DNA of 64,000 bases. Origin: Mallotus nudiflorus. Its lineage: Eukaryota > Streptophyta > Magnoliopsida > Malpighiales > Euphorbiaceae. Where the stretch lies: NCBI GenBank assembly GCA_947683625.1, contig CANTUR010000675.1, positions 868,001-932,000 of the forward strand. The letters run 5' to 3'. The notes beneath the pieces are model-generated. The model was not told where the DNA came from. It made no database searches and saw only the letters and a program-made list of their open reading frames with translations. How positions within the stretch are numbered: position 1 is the first letter of the stretch; each line of letters starts with the position of its first letter. Shown piece by piece: positions 11,028-23,250 of the stretch. The position numbers and the translations under genes were made by a program.

Positions 11028-12514
11028 TATTAGTGATATGCACTAGGTTAATCATATTTGACCATGTTTTGACTTTATTATTTTATTTAATAAGGAGGCA
11101 TTTTTCATTATCATTTTATTATGATAATACTTAAGTAGTCAATTTTTACTAAGGTCATCATGTATATGACTGGATAGTAAAACCCTTAGATTAAAGTTCT
11201 ATTCAAATTATCCCTAGTCATAACAAGGTATTATAGCTAGTATGGTGTTGATTGATGATTATGTTTTACTAATCATGAATATAAGATATTAAGTCACTTA
11301 CTTATTGAGAAATAAAGTGTTGGAATTGACCCATCATGTGAATACTACATAGATAATTGTCGTAAGTAATTCTCATCACAGTAATATTGGCTTAGTCCTT
11401 TGACCTTGAAATCACCATGGATTTCTACATAACTATTTTTTATTTTGACAACAATCTTACATTATCATTAACCGAATGATAAAATAGGTTGTTGTTGGGT
11501 ATAAAATGAGTTATGTGAGGAATGTGAGTGATTGAGAAGGAATTTTTCCCTCATTTAATATGAGTAAGATATCTATAGGCCCTTAATAAAATAGATTAAG
11601 GAAAATGAATGGCCATGCTAAATAAAATTAATAAAGAGTTATCATTCTCAGTCTACTTGGAATTAAGAAATTATATGATTGAATTCTATAAGGATGAAAT
11701 AATATATGCCTTATATTCAATCAAGATATCATGTGACAAAGGACTAGAATATTCACTGTATGTTATCTTATGTCGGATTATTGACTTCACAGGACTTGTA
11801 TAGTCATAATGTCTTACTAGAGGCCACTTATGACTTGTAGGACTAAATAGAGATTTAAGGCCTACTACCAATGTTATTAGAACCTACAAGGTGACACACT
11901 TTGAACAAGCCCAAAATGAATATATGTTTAACAAGCCCAAATAAGCTCTATGGAAATAAATAAATAAAATATTTATTTATTTAAGTAGGTTTATCATAAA
12001 TATAATAGAATATTATTTTCTGATTTAATTTTAAAAAATCAAAATAAAAATAAGTGAGAAATTATCAAAAGGTTGTTTGGCAAGTGAAACCCTAATTTAA
12101 ATGTCAATAAATATGTTATATTCTCTAGGATTTTATACACTCTCATTATTCTACCACTAAATTCATTTTCTCTTTTTTAGAAAACAAAACACAGAGTTCT
12201 TTTTAATTCTTGATTTGTGAGAAATCAAGAGAAAGTGCTAGCACACAAATATTCATTTTCAAAATCAAGGGCTGTTTGTATGGACACTTATGGAGGACGA
12301 ATAAATTTGGAGACATCTCAAATCTGAACTGCTAAATTAAAAGCTCGAGGTACGGTGTCACTGGAGTGAACCTCCTCTCTTCCTTCCAGATTCTTACCTC
12401 TTTTGCTTTTATGGTAAGAAAACGAAAACCCTAGATTTAATTAATTAATTGATCATTTGGATCCAAGTTCGGGTTTATGATTCAAATTTTATTTTTTTGC
12501 TGCATATGAAATCA
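11028..12514 (+). repeat. Copia-1 5' LTR
   Basis: Matches the 3' LTR at 24138 along its length. The first base pair is decayed (TATTAG for TGTTAG) and the last dozen bases are missing. The primer-binding site that should follow is not visible, so a small deletion removed the LTR/leader boundary. The TATA box of the 3' LTR (TATAAATA at 25231) reads CAATAAATA here. Confidence 0.8.
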
Positions 12515-13605
12515 CACTACCACTGGACCCCGCCAGGGGCGTTGCCCTTAAACCCCGTTATGGGCACTGCCCCTCTGAATGGATTCATCATGCATTTTAT
12601 TTTTTAACCTAATAATTTAATTAATTTGTAAATTGAATTATTTTAGAATATGTGTTTATTGTTAAATGCATGGTGCATAGCATGGCCCTTGAACCAATGT
12701 GAATGGATTTTATTTTATTGGGTTGTAATTTTTAAAAATACGACCTACGAGTCATTTTATTTTTGTAATTATATTATATTATTTTATTTTATTAGATAGT
12801 AATAGAATACCTTTAATTACAACATGTAATGTAAATCAAGACCCAATATGCAAATTCAAGGTAGAGGCCCATGATAGAGATCCAAAATGGGAGCCCAAGA
12901 TGGAGGTCCATGGCAGAAGATGGAGATCCAAATTGAAGGCTCAATTTTTATTTGTAATATCACCTAGGTTTGGACCTTTGATCTTCATTTTGGCTTATGA
13001 AGATCAACTTAGTTATGGGCCATGCTATATCACATTTATCTTATTATGTTACTATATAATGCCATGTGGTGCCATGTATGTGATGAATATAACAATAACT
13101 AAATAAGATAAAAATTAACTAAACATTCATTTAATATTAAGTCATTAAAATGCCTCCCATTAAACAACACTTATCAATATTTGGATTGATATATATAAGT
13201 TATGCCAAAGCATTTTGTATAAAGCCATCTAAATAAGATAAGATGGATAATGGTGATATCCATATGTTTAAGTTAGTTAGTTAGACTTAACTAGGTTATC
13301 AAAACGATTTTAGACCTAGGGCATTTGATAAGATATGACAATACATGTGATGTCAATATCCTATACTTATCCAAGAATTACACGAGATGTAATTAATAAA
13401 GTGTTACCTACCTAAATAGCCACACTTTAAGTGATAAGCCAAAGCTCACTTGAAGTAGAGTGAAATATAGATCTTGGCCCACTAAGAAATTTCAATTGCT
13501 GAAATTATTTTAAGGGTTTTATAATTTATAAAAATTTAGAAGGATTTTTCTTATGCCTGTTTCATAATAAAACTGACTGTACTCTATATATATTTGTTAT
13601 AGATA
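12515..13605 (+). other. Copia-1 untranslated leader
   Basis: It begins with a G/C-rich stretch (ggaccccgccaggggcg) that is unusual for this window and could fold. The rest is AT-rich, with the short ggtccatggcag region near 12905. No coding signal is seen before the gag ATG. Confidence 0.55.
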
Positions 13606-14462
13606 ATGACATCAAACACTGCACCTATCATGTCACTGCAATCAATCCTTGAGAAGGATAAGCTAAATGGGACTAACTTTATTGACTAGTACAGAAACCT
13701 AAGAATTATTCTTAGGCAAGAAAGAAAAGAATATATGCTTGATTAACCCATCCTAGAGGAACCAACTACTAATGATCCTAGAGCACAAAAGGATGCTTGT
13801 AGTAAACATCTCAATGATTCAGTTGATGTCATTTATCTCATGCTTGGATGCATGGAGTCTGAGCTTCAAAAGCAACTGATGGAAATGGAGGCTTATACTA
13901 TGATAGGCCATCTCAAGGAAATGTTCTAAGAGAAAGCTATAATTGAAATGTTCAATACAATCAGGGCATTGCTCTCTTGCAAGTTGACTACTAGCAGCTC
14001 TGTCAATCCTTATATTCTCAAGATAAAGGGTCATCTTGAACACTTGGACAAGCTTAGTCTTAAGATTGAATAAGAATTGGTTGTTGATATCATTCTCCAA
14101 TCTTTCTTTAAAGCTTATGATGGTTTCATCATGAATTTCACTATGCATAGTATGGATAAACTATTTTAGAGTTGTATAGGATGCTTAAAAGTGCTTAAAA
14201 GAACATCAAGAATTCCACTAAGGATATTCTTATGGTCAATAAGGGAAAGGGTATGAAAAAGGTTGGACAGGGCAAGGGCTAGGCTCCCAAAGGCTTTCAA
14301 AAGCCAAAACCAAAGCCCAAGCCCAAGTTCATAGCTAAACCCCAAGCAATGACCCAAGTTCATGCTTTTTCTGCAATGAGCCAGGTCATTGGAAAAGAAA
14401 TTGCAAGCTATATTTGAATGATCTGAACAAGCATAAGGGTAGTGTGACTACCTCTTCAAGTA
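13606..14462 (+). pseudogene. Copia-1 gag with zinc knuckle, broken
   Basis: The ATG at 13606 opens a frame typical of plant copia gag (SLQSILEKDKLNGTNF near the start, then an NLRIIL region). It runs with in-frame stops through a helical UBN2-type region to about 14170. A Lys/Pro/Gln-rich linker and a complete CCHC knuckle (CFFCNEPGHWKRNC, 14363-14404) follow. Gag forms the virus-like particle that packages element RNA. Several stops sit at expected Gln or Trp codons, so it is not translatable as one protein. Confidence 0.7.
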
Positions 14463-15880
14463 TTCATATTATAGAAATTAATTTGTCTACTTCTAATTCT
14501 TGGGTATTAGATACAGGATCAGGATCTCACATTTGTACTAATGTGTAAGGTCTAAAAAGGAGTAAATCATTGGCTAGAGGCGAAGTGGACCTACGAGTTG
14601 GCAATGGAGCAACAGTTGCTGCTTTAGCTATAGGGACTTATGAGTTAACTTTGCCTAGTGGACTTGTTTTAAATTTGGAAAATTGTTATTATGTGGCTAC
14701 TATGTGTAGGAATATTATTTATGTTTCTTATTTGGACAAGAAAGGTTTTGAATTTATTATTAGGAATAATAAATGCAATATTTATCATGATAACATTTTC
14801 TATTGATTTGCTCCATGCACTAGTGGTCTTTATGTTCTAAATGTTGAAGACACTAATGAAAATTTAATCTATAACATTGATATAAAGAAGTTTAAATCTA
14901 ATGATTTAAAAACTACCTATCTTTGGCATTATTGTTTAGGCCACATAAATGAGAAACGCATTTCAAAGCTTCACCAAAATGGGCTTTTGAATTCATTTGA
15001 TTATGAATCATTTGAAACATGTGAATTTTGTTTATTAAGAAAAATGACTAAAACACCTTTTATTGGAAAAGGTGAGAGAGCTAATGATTTGTTGGGCCTT
15101 ATACATTCATATGTATGTGGACCATTAAGCTCAATTGCTAGAGGAGGTTTCCAGTACTTCATCTCTTTCATAGATGATTTTAGTAGATATGGCTATGTCT
15201 ATCTAATGAAACATAAATATGAATCTTTTGAAAAGTCCAAAGTTTTCAAGAATGAAATACAAAACCAACTTGGTAAAAATATTAAAATAATAAGATCTGA
15301 TCAAGGTAATAAATATTTAAGCCAAGAATTTATAGATCATCTTAGAGATTGTGGGATTATTTCACAATTGACTCCTCCAGGTACACCACAATGGAATGGT
15401 GTGTCCAAACTGAGAAATTGGACTTTATTGGATATGCTTTGATTAATGATGAGTCAATCTAATCTTCCAACCTCTTTTTAGGGATATGCTTTAAAAACTA
15501 CTACATTCATTTTGAATAGAGTTCCAACAAAGGCAGTTGAAATGACATCATATGAGATATGGACTAGAAAACCACCCAGTTTGTCTTTTCTTAAGATTTA
15601 AGGATATGATGCTTATGTGAAGTGTCAAATCTCAGATAAACTAGCATACAAATATGATAAATGCCTTTTTGTGGGATATCTTAAAGAAACTAAAGGATAT
15701 TATTTCTATAATGCTTCTGAGAATAAAGTGTTTGTTACTCGAAATGGTGTAGTTTTTTTGAAAGAGAATTTTTTTCCAAAGGATCTAGTAGGAGCACAGT
15801 CCAACTTGAAGAAATTCAAGACCTACAAAATAGCATTATACCAAGTATGGAATTGCATCTGGATCAACAAGTAACTATTA
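14463..15880 (+). pseudogene. Copia-1 protease and integrase, broken
   Basis: A protease motif Asp-Thr-Gly-Ser (14510-14521) is intact. Integrase follows, with an HHCC-type zinc region (HYCLGH at 14929, CEFCLL at 15022). In the catalytic core the first Asp (usually in an IHxDVCGP context) reads Tyr near 15110. The second Asp (IRSDQG near 15296) is present. The Glu after TPQWNG reads Lys near 15408. Integrase inserts element DNA into the host chromosome; with a Tyr-Asp-Lys triad this copy cannot. A GAG-pre-integrase region lies at 14570-14990 and the C-terminal part at 15617-15874. Confidence 0.75.
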
Positions 15881-16627
15881 AACCTGTACAAGTACCAAAA
15901 GGCCCAAGGAGGTCTGGTAGGACACATCAAGTCCCTATGAGATATGGATTTCTCATAACTGATGATCATGATGTGTTGACTGTGAATCAAAGTGAGCCCA
16001 CATCCTATCAAGAGGCCATAAAATAGTCTTAACTTTGAGAAATGGCTAAAAGCCATGAAATCATAAATGCAATCCATGTATGATAATCAAGTTTGGAGCT
16101 TGATTAACCCAACTGATGACTTAAAAAATATTGGATGAAAATGAGTTTTTAAAAAGATACTAGTCAGACCCAAATGAAAGTCACTAGACAACAGTTAAAA
16201 ATATCATTAAGTACTTGAGAAGAACTAAGGATGCATTTTTACTATATAGTGGTAAGGAAGATGAGCTAGTTGTAAATGGTTACGCAGATGCCAGCTTCCA
16301 AACTGACAAAGATAATTTTCGATCATAGTCAAGTTATGTGTTTTGTTTGAATGGAGGTGCAGTGAGCCGGAGGAGTTCCAAGCAAGAAACTGTTGCTGAT
16401 TCTACAACAGAAGTTGAGTATATAACTACCTCAAAAGCAACTAAGGAGGCTGTTTGGATCAAGAAGTTCATAACTAGACTAGGTATTATTCCTAGTATAT
16501 TAGATCCAGACTTATATTGTGACAATAATGGAGCTATAGCTTAAGCTAAGGAGCCCAAATCACATCAGAGATCTAAACACATACTCAGGCGTTATCATCT
16601 CATTCGAGAAATCATTAAGAGAGGAGA
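15881..16627 (+). pseudogene. Copia-1 RT remnant and RNase H
   Basis: Up to about 16160 there is only the N-terminal edge of RT (EKWLKAMKS-like, VWSLINPTDDLKNIG). The reading then jumps into the pre-RNase H region, so the catalytic RT core, including its YVDD box, has been deleted. RNase H is visible at 16260-16620 with Asp (GYADASF), Glu (STTEVEY) and Asp (LYCDNNGAIA) in place. The gypsy TSD interrupts the C-terminal tail, which resumes at 24001. Confidence 0.72.
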
Positions 16628-16632
16628 CATGA

Positions 16633-17517
16633 TGTTATGGAGCAGCCAACACACCAAGTTCAAAGAATTCAACATGATGAAGATGAGCATGGTCAAGAAG
16701 GCAAGGATCAAGTTCAAGAGGTTTTGAGTCCAATCAGCATGCCTCAAAGACCTATAGCAAGGTCTCAATCTAAAAAGCTTCAAGAAGCCTTAATCCATCA
16801 TCTACAAGGCTTTGTGAACTTAGCTAGTGAAAGTTTACAAGGGACACCAAAGCTTTGTGCCAAGTGCAGCTCAAGTTCAATACAACTTATTTCAAGTCCA
16901 AGTTATTAATGGGTTTAATTAAGTATATAATGGGCCTCATTTGTTATGGGCTGGCCGAATATGCATGGGAGAGTTATTTTAAGCATTGTTATTTAGGTTT
17001 ACATATGTTAAATAAGGGCTGGACGAATTTGTTATTTTAAAAGCCCATTAGTTTTAGTTAGTTTAATTATTCTTAAAATAGGAAGTATGTCAAAATTCCT
17101 ATTTAAGGTCTGATTAGATTAATTTCCTTTTTTTTTGTGATTAGGGTTATTAGTTTTCCTTACTCACTAAGGAAAACCCTGTAAAGGCTATATATATATT
17201 GCCTTGGATGAATTTTATTATTAAGAATTGAAGTTTTAAAACCTAAAGGCTGTTTTGCTTTTATCTTTTTGTTCTTGTGTAGAATACATGCTTTAAGGAA
17301 CATTCAAGTAGATTGATCATCTTCTTGTGGAGTGTTTCGAAATTGGAATTTAGAAACGAGTTTTCTTTATTCTAATTCTTTGATCATCTAAGTAATCTGA
17401 TTTCTAACCATTCTTAGGGGTTGTTGTTGAATTGACTGTTGGGGTTTTCAAGTTAATGCTTTGGGGGTTCGAATACATAAAGGGGTTCTCAAGCTTATTC
17501 TTGGAGGTTCCGTATCA
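16633..17517 (+). repeat. Gypsy 5' LTR
   Basis: Starts TGTTATGG and ends GTATCA. It contains an open frame at 16637-16909 that keeps PIARSQSKKLQEAL, the likely C-terminal tail of pol when the same sequence stands as 3' LTR. A TATA-like tatatatat stretch lies near 17192. Confidence 0.92.
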
Positions 17518-17519
17518 TT

Positions 17520-17531
17520 TGGTATCAGAGC
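17520..17531 (+). other. Gypsy primer-binding site, initiator tRNA-Met
   Basis: TGGTATCAGAGC, a perfect match to the usual plant tRNA-iMet primer complement, lies two bases after the LTR end. Confidence 0.9.
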
Positions 17532-18522
17532 TTTGGCTCTAGATCAGGTTTTATCTTTTATAATTTTTATTCTTAATCCTAATTTCTTATGTTTTTCTTA
17601 TTCTTTTAAAATCATTCTTATTTATTTTTGTTCTTCATTCTTGTGTTTTGTTCTTTGTTCTTATTTGTTAGTCTTGATCTTTTTTTTTCCTTAGGTTAGT
17701 CAATTGTTTTGCATTCTGAAATTTAGATTTGTGTTCATAGTTGAAATTTAAAAAAAAAATTTATGCAAAAAAAAGAGAAGAAATTTGAAAAAAAAAAAAA
17801 AGCAAAAAAAAAAATTCATAAAAAAAAAAGAGAAAGTTATTAGAAAAGGAAGAATTGAGATTCTTGAGTGATTTATATCCTAATCAAGTCTGATTTGCAT
17901 TTCCTTCCATTCCTTGCTCATTAAGGAATATTGTTTAAGTGATTAATATCCTCATCAGGTCTGATTTTGGTTTCCTAATCCTATTTGGTTTATAATTGAC
18001 ATATCTAACTAGATCTTGTCATATCTTGTATTACTTGTCTATTAAGGATTTTGCATATCTTTACAATACTTGCTCATTAAGGAATATTACTTATTGAGGC
18101 AGATTTGACTTTTCTCCTTAAAATAACTTCTAAATTCGTTTTCTTTTCTATTCTAGAAGATCTTTGTATTTCTTTCACATGTCTTTTGCATCTTTTTGAG
18201 TTTTCCTATTTTATTGCTTCTGAATTGTTGTTTTTTTTTTTTAACCGAATTGCCTCAAACTTGTTTTGAAAATTTCACTTTTGAAAGTTCTACTTGAATA
18301 TTGCTTCAATCTAATTGATTTATTCTAAAAGTGTGATTCACCTAAGAACATAAAAGAATTAGCTTGAGTGGTGAGAGGAAGCCGAGTGAAACATCAAATT
18401 GAGTTAAACACAAGTGACCACCCGCATCATTTGAGTGCAAACACGTGAGGGAGTGCTTGTGAGGATTTTAAATTATTATTATTATTATTATTTTTTATTA
18501 TTTCTAACATTCTTTTACGGCA
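17532..18522 (+). other. Gypsy leader with A-rich tract
   Basis: No supported gene. Notable are an almost pure purine, A-dominated tract at about 17748-17841, T-rich runs near 17680 and 18230, and an ATT microsatellite at 18472-18500 just before gag. Confidence 0.6.
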
Positions 18523-19860
18523 ATGTCAAACTAAGGTGAGGGTAAAGTTGATGAAACTTTGCTCCCTGAGGCTCAACAAAGGCAATTTGAATGTATGAAT
18601 ACAAATTTTGAGACTATAATAGAGAGATTAAACCGCATGGATACAAGGCTAGAAGCGGTTGAAAGGGCAACAGCACCAAATCATAATAAGGAAGTAGAAG
18701 GCAATGTTGACAATGAGGATGAAGATGAGGCCTATGCAGAAGTAGGAGTACCAAGAGGTGGAGGTAGACAAGGTCGAGGTAGAGGAAGAGGAAGGTTACA
18801 AACCGGTTCTATACAATGGAAGAAATTGAGGTAATGAAAATTATGTAGATCAAAATTTAGGAAGCATCAAACATAAGATACCTAACTTTTAAGGTAAATC
18901 AGATCCGGAGTCCTATTTACAATGGGAGAAGCAATTGGAGCTTATATTTGATTACCATCAATTTAGCGAGGAAAAGAAGGTAAAATTGGCGGTTACTCAA
19001 TTTTCTGATTATGCTATTGCTTGGTGGGACCATTTGGTGATTAATAGGCGAAGGAATTTGGAGTACCCAATTGATAATTGGCCTGAGCTCAAGGTTGTAA
19101 TGAGGAAGTGATTTGTGCCAAAACACTATCATAAGGAACTTGTACAAAAACTTCAAGTTCTTAAACAAGGTAGTAAGAGTGTGGATGATTACCATAAAGA
19201 GATGGAGATGCTCATGACTAGGGCTGATATAGATGAAGATGTGGAGATCACTATGGCATGCTTCTTGGCTGGTCTAAACAAAGACATATCTGATCGAGTA
19301 GATTTTACACAAATATGAAGATTTAGAAGAGATGGTGCACATGGCCGTCAAGATAGAAAGGCAACTCCAAGGAAGAGGGGCGACAAGGTACAATTTTGAA
19401 TCCTATTCTAGCTCTAATTTTAATTGGAAAAAGGATGGAAAGAGTGATTATAGGGGTGGGAATAAGGTTGCTCATGAGGTTGCTAAAGGGAAGGCAAATT
19501 CAGTCTCTAAGGACAAAATCAAAACCGATGAGCCTAAAGGGAGAAATGGAGACATTAAGTGTTGGAAGTGTCAAGGAGTAGGTCATGTGAGCAAAGATTG
19601 CCCTAATAAGAGAACTATGACCATAAGGAATGGGGAAATTGTGACTGATGAAGAAGAGGGCAATAATGAAAGTGATGAGGATGAGATGCCTGAATTGGAA
19701 AGTTGTAGTGATGGGAGTATAGAGGAGCCAATCAAAGGTGATATCCTGGTTACAAGGCGTGCTCTTAGTACTCAAATAAAGGAAGATTGCATTGAAGAGC
19801 AACAAGACAACTTATTCCATACAAGGTGTCATGTGCAAGGCAAGGCAATGTCTTATGATT
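18523..19860 (+). pseudogene. Gypsy gag with zinc knuckle, broken
   Basis: The original ATG is probably 18523, in frame with the long stretch at 18559-18834, but codon 4 is TAA. A Gly/Arg-rich stretch (GRGRGRGR) precedes a retrotransposon gag core (18950-19310: EKKVKLAV, AIAWWDHL, VDDYHKEMEML). The C-terminal part is at 19332-19865 with a CCHC knuckle (CWKCQGVGHVSKDC, 19560-19601) and an acidic tail. Stops near 18889 and 19111 (TGA where Arg is expected) and frameshifts near 18830 and 19316 break it. The gag fragment at 49533 is a relative. Confidence 0.82.
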
Positions 19861-20481
19861 GTTGATGGAGGGAGTTGCACCAATGCAGTGAGCTCATTCT
19901 TAATTAGTAGATTGGGGCTGTCTACTATACCACACCCACGACCATACAAACTTCAATGGCTTAATGATTGTGGAGAGGTCAAGGTAAATAGACAATCTAT
20001 TATTTCCTTTTCAATTGGTAAATATCATGATGAGCAATTGTGTGATGTAGTTCCTATGCATGCTGGAGATATTTTGCTTGGTAGACCATGGCAATTTGAT
20101 AGAAGGACCAAGCATGATGGGTACCTCAATCGGTATCACTTTACCAAGGATGGGCGTAAGATCATATTAACACCGCTTTCTTCAAAGGAGGTGTATGAAG
20201 ACCAATGTAAAATGGAAAGAATGAGAGTGGAGGCTGAAAAGAAAGAAAAAGAGAGTAAGAAAAATTCTTTAGAGAGTGAAAAGAAAGAGGGAAAAACAAA
20301 AAAAGAGATTCAGCCTAGAGAGAAAAAAAAAAAGAATTTGAGTTTAATAGCTAGGACAAGTGAGGTTAGACAGGTCTTGTATGCTAATCGGCCTATATTT
20401 GTACTTTTGTACAAAGGGGCTTATTTGGAAACTAATGAACTTAACCCATCTTTGCCTAGTGTGTTTGTTGATCTTTTGTAG
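19792..20481 (+). pseudogene. Gypsy protease domain
   Basis: Open over 229 codons. The retropepsin loop reads Asp-Gly-Gly-Ser (19864-19875, IVDGGSCTN), a form I know from related plant gypsy elements. HAGDILLGRPWQFDR follows, matching the second conserved region, and then a highly charged Lys/Glu linker (about residues 138-185). It would process Gag-Pol. The 5' part overlaps the gag frame, so the join to gag is a frameshift here. Confidence 0.8.
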
Positions 20482-21862
20482 GAATTTGAAGATTTGTTTC
20501 CCAAAGAGATGCCTAGTGGATTACCCCCAATTAGAGGTATAGAACATCAAATTGACTTCATTCCTGGGGCAGCAATACCCAATCGACCAGCATATAGAGC
20601 AAAATCCAAGAGAAACAAAGGAGATCCAAACACAAGTGGAGGAGTTGCTAGCTAAAGGGTATGTGAGGGAAAGTCTTAGTCCTTGTTCGGTTCCTATCAT
20701 TCTTATGCCAAACAAGGATGGAACATGGAGGATGTGTGTGGTGGATTGCAGAGCCATCAATAAATCATTGTAAAGTATCGTCATCCTATTCCTAGATTAG
20801 ATGATATGCTTGATGAGTTATATGGTTCTTGTTTGTTCACTAAAATAGACTTGAAATCTGGTTATTATCAAATTTGAATGAATGCTGGTGATGAATGGAA
20901 AACAGCTTTTAAGACTAGGTATGGGTTGTATAAGTGGCTTGTTATGCCCTTTGGTCTTACTAATGCACCTAGCACATTCATGCGATTAATGAACCATGTG
21001 TTGCGAAATTACTTAGGTAAATTTGTTGTTGTTTACTTTGATGATATTCTGATTTACTCTAAGTGTTTAGATGATCATGTTATGCATGTGCGAATTGTAC
21101 TAGAAACACTTAGACAAGAAAAGTTGTATGCAAACCTTAAAAAGTGTAGTTTTTGCATGAATAAGGTTAATTTTCTTGGTTTTGTTGTATCTAGTCAAGG
21201 CATAGAGGTTGATGAGGAGAAGGTTAAGGCTATTAAAGAGTGGCCAAAACCTAAAAATGCTAGTGAGGTGAGAAGTTTTCATGGGCTTACTAGTTTCTAT
21301 AGGAGATTCATTAAAGATTTCAGCACTATAGCCGCACCTTTGAATGAATTAGTTAAGAAAAACGTTGGATTTGTTTGGGGTGATGCAACAAGAAAAACAT
21401 GCATTTAATGAACTTAAGGAAAAATTGTGTAATGCACCTTTACTTGCTTTACCTAACTTTGATAAAACTTTTGAGATTGAATGTGATGCTAGTGGCATAG
21501 GGATTGGAGCTGTTTTGATGCAGGATCAAAGACCACTAATGTATTTTAGTGAAAATTTAAGTGGGGCAACCTTGAAATATCCAACTTATGACAAGGAATT
21601 ATATGCATTGGTTCGAGCTTTGCAAACATGGCAACATTATTTGTGGCCTAGGGAGTTTGTGATACACACTGACCATGAAAGTTTAAAGCATTTGAAGGGT
21701 CAAGATAAGCTGAACCGTAGGCATGCCAAATGGGTGGAGTTCATAGAAACATTTCCATATGTGATTAAGTACAAGCAAGGTAAAGAGAATGTGGTTGTTG
21801 ATGCATTATCTAGAAGGTACACCTTACTTAACTCTCTTACTGCTAAATTATTAGGTTTTTGA
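20482..21862 (+). pseudogene. Gypsy reverse transcriptase and RNase H
   Basis: RT begins near 20500 (LPPIRGIEHQIDFIPG), shifts frame near 20600, and continues as RESLSPCSVPIILMPNKDG and then the palm with the catalytic Tyr-Phe-Asp-Asp at 21034-21045. A stop occurs at 20875 (TGA). RNase H in 21365-21862 overlaps in another frame, with Asp (ECDASG), Glu (YDKELYAL) and Asp (IHTDHESL) present. The active-site residues are intact, but two or three frameshifts prevent a single product. Confidence 0.88.
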
Positions 21863-23250
21863 GTTTATAAAGGAGTTGTATCCACATGATGATGATTTTG
21901 GTGATATATAATGCATCTTGTGCCAATGGGGTTGTTTCGGATGATTTTTACTTGTTTGATGGTTTCTTGTTTAAAAGAAATAGATTGTGCATTCCTAAGT
22001 GTTCTATAAGGGAATTATTAATTAAGGAGGCACATGGAGGAGGCTTAATGGGACATTTTGGGGGTAAATAAGACCTATGATATGCCATTAGAACATTTCT
22101 TTTGGCCCGGTATGAAACATGATGTGTATAAAGTTTGTGAGCATTGCATTACATGTAGAGAGGCTAAGTCTAGGTTGAAACCGCATGGGTTATACACACC
22201 ATTACCCGTTCCTAGTGAACCTTGGACTGATTTGTCTATGGATTTTGTGCTTGGATTGCCTAGAACTAGGAAAGGTCATGATAGTATCTTTGTTATGGTT
22301 GATAGATTTAGTAAAATGGCTCATTTTATACCATGTCATAAAACTGATGATGTTAAGTTGATTGCTGATTTGTTTTTCAAAGAAGTTGTGCATTTACATG
22401 GCATACCTAGGAGCATTGTTAGTGATAGGGATGTTAAGTTTTTGAGTCATTTTTGGGCGTGTGGTTATGGGGAAAGTTAGGAACTAAGTTATTGTTTTCA
22501 ACTACTTGTCACCCTCAAACCGATGGGCAAACTGAAGTAGTTAATAGGACTTTGATTACTTTGCTTAGGGCAATCATAGAAAAGAACATTAGGATGTGGG
22601 AGGATTGTTTACCATTTGTGGAGTTTGCTTACAATAGGGTTGTTCATAGCACAACTAATTGCTCTCCATTTGAGATTGTTTATGGATTTAATCCACTTAC
22701 TCCTATTGATTTATTGCCACTGCCACCTAACAATTTTGTGAGTGTTAATGCTAATTCTAAGGCTGATTTGGTGAAGAAGTTACATAAGCAAGTTAAGGAG
22801 AGGATTGAGAAGCAAAATGCTAAAGTAGCTTCACGTGTGAACAAGGGAAGGAAGCCAATGATTTTTTAGCCTGGAGATTGGGTTTGGGTGCATTTTCATA
22901 AAGAAAGGTTTCCACTTCAAAGGAAGTCTAAGCTAAACCCAAGAGGAGATGGTCCTTTTCAAATACTTGAAAGGATTAATGACAATGCATACAAAGTGGA
23001 CTTACCTGGTGAGTATAATGTTAGTGCTTCATTCAATGTGGCTGATTTGAGTCCTTTTGATATAGGTGATGCTTTAGATTCGAGGACGAATCCTTTTGAG
23101 GAGAGGGGAAATGTTATGGAGCAGCCAACACACCAAGTTCAAAGAATTCAACATGATGAAGATGAGCATGGTCAAGAAGGCAAGGATCAAGTTCAAGAGG
23201 TTTTTGAGTCCAATCAGCATGCCTCAAAGACCTATAACAAGGTCTCAATC
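21863..23250 (+). pseudogene. Gypsy integrase with C-terminal tail running into the 3' LTR
   Basis: The zinc-binding region lies at 22020-22170 (HGG...H near 22031, CEHCITC near 22138). In the catalytic core Asp is in MDFVLGLP (22238), Asp in IVSDRD (22421) and Glu in TEVVNRT (22536), so the D,D,E triad is intact. A one-base insertion near 22455 shifts the frame. A stop at 22867 precedes the C-terminal beta-barrel region (22888 on: GPFQILERINDNAYKVDLPG, NVADLSPFD). The frame crosses the LTR boundary at 23112 and ends at 23253 after an extra T near 23203. Confidence 0.85.
23097..23111 (+). other. Gypsy polypurine tract
   Basis: Purine run gaggagaggggaaa immediately before the 3' LTR; the expected primer for plus-strand synthesis. 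Confidence 0.85.

Noticed and set aside
13819..14363. Two minus-strand ORFs over copia-1 gag
   Set aside because: Complementary shadows of gag; they lack homology and overlap the zinc-knuckle region in antisense.
17461..17694. Hydrophobic ORF with apparent membrane segments
   Set aside because: It crosses the gypsy LTR end and primer site and arises from T-rich leader sequence.
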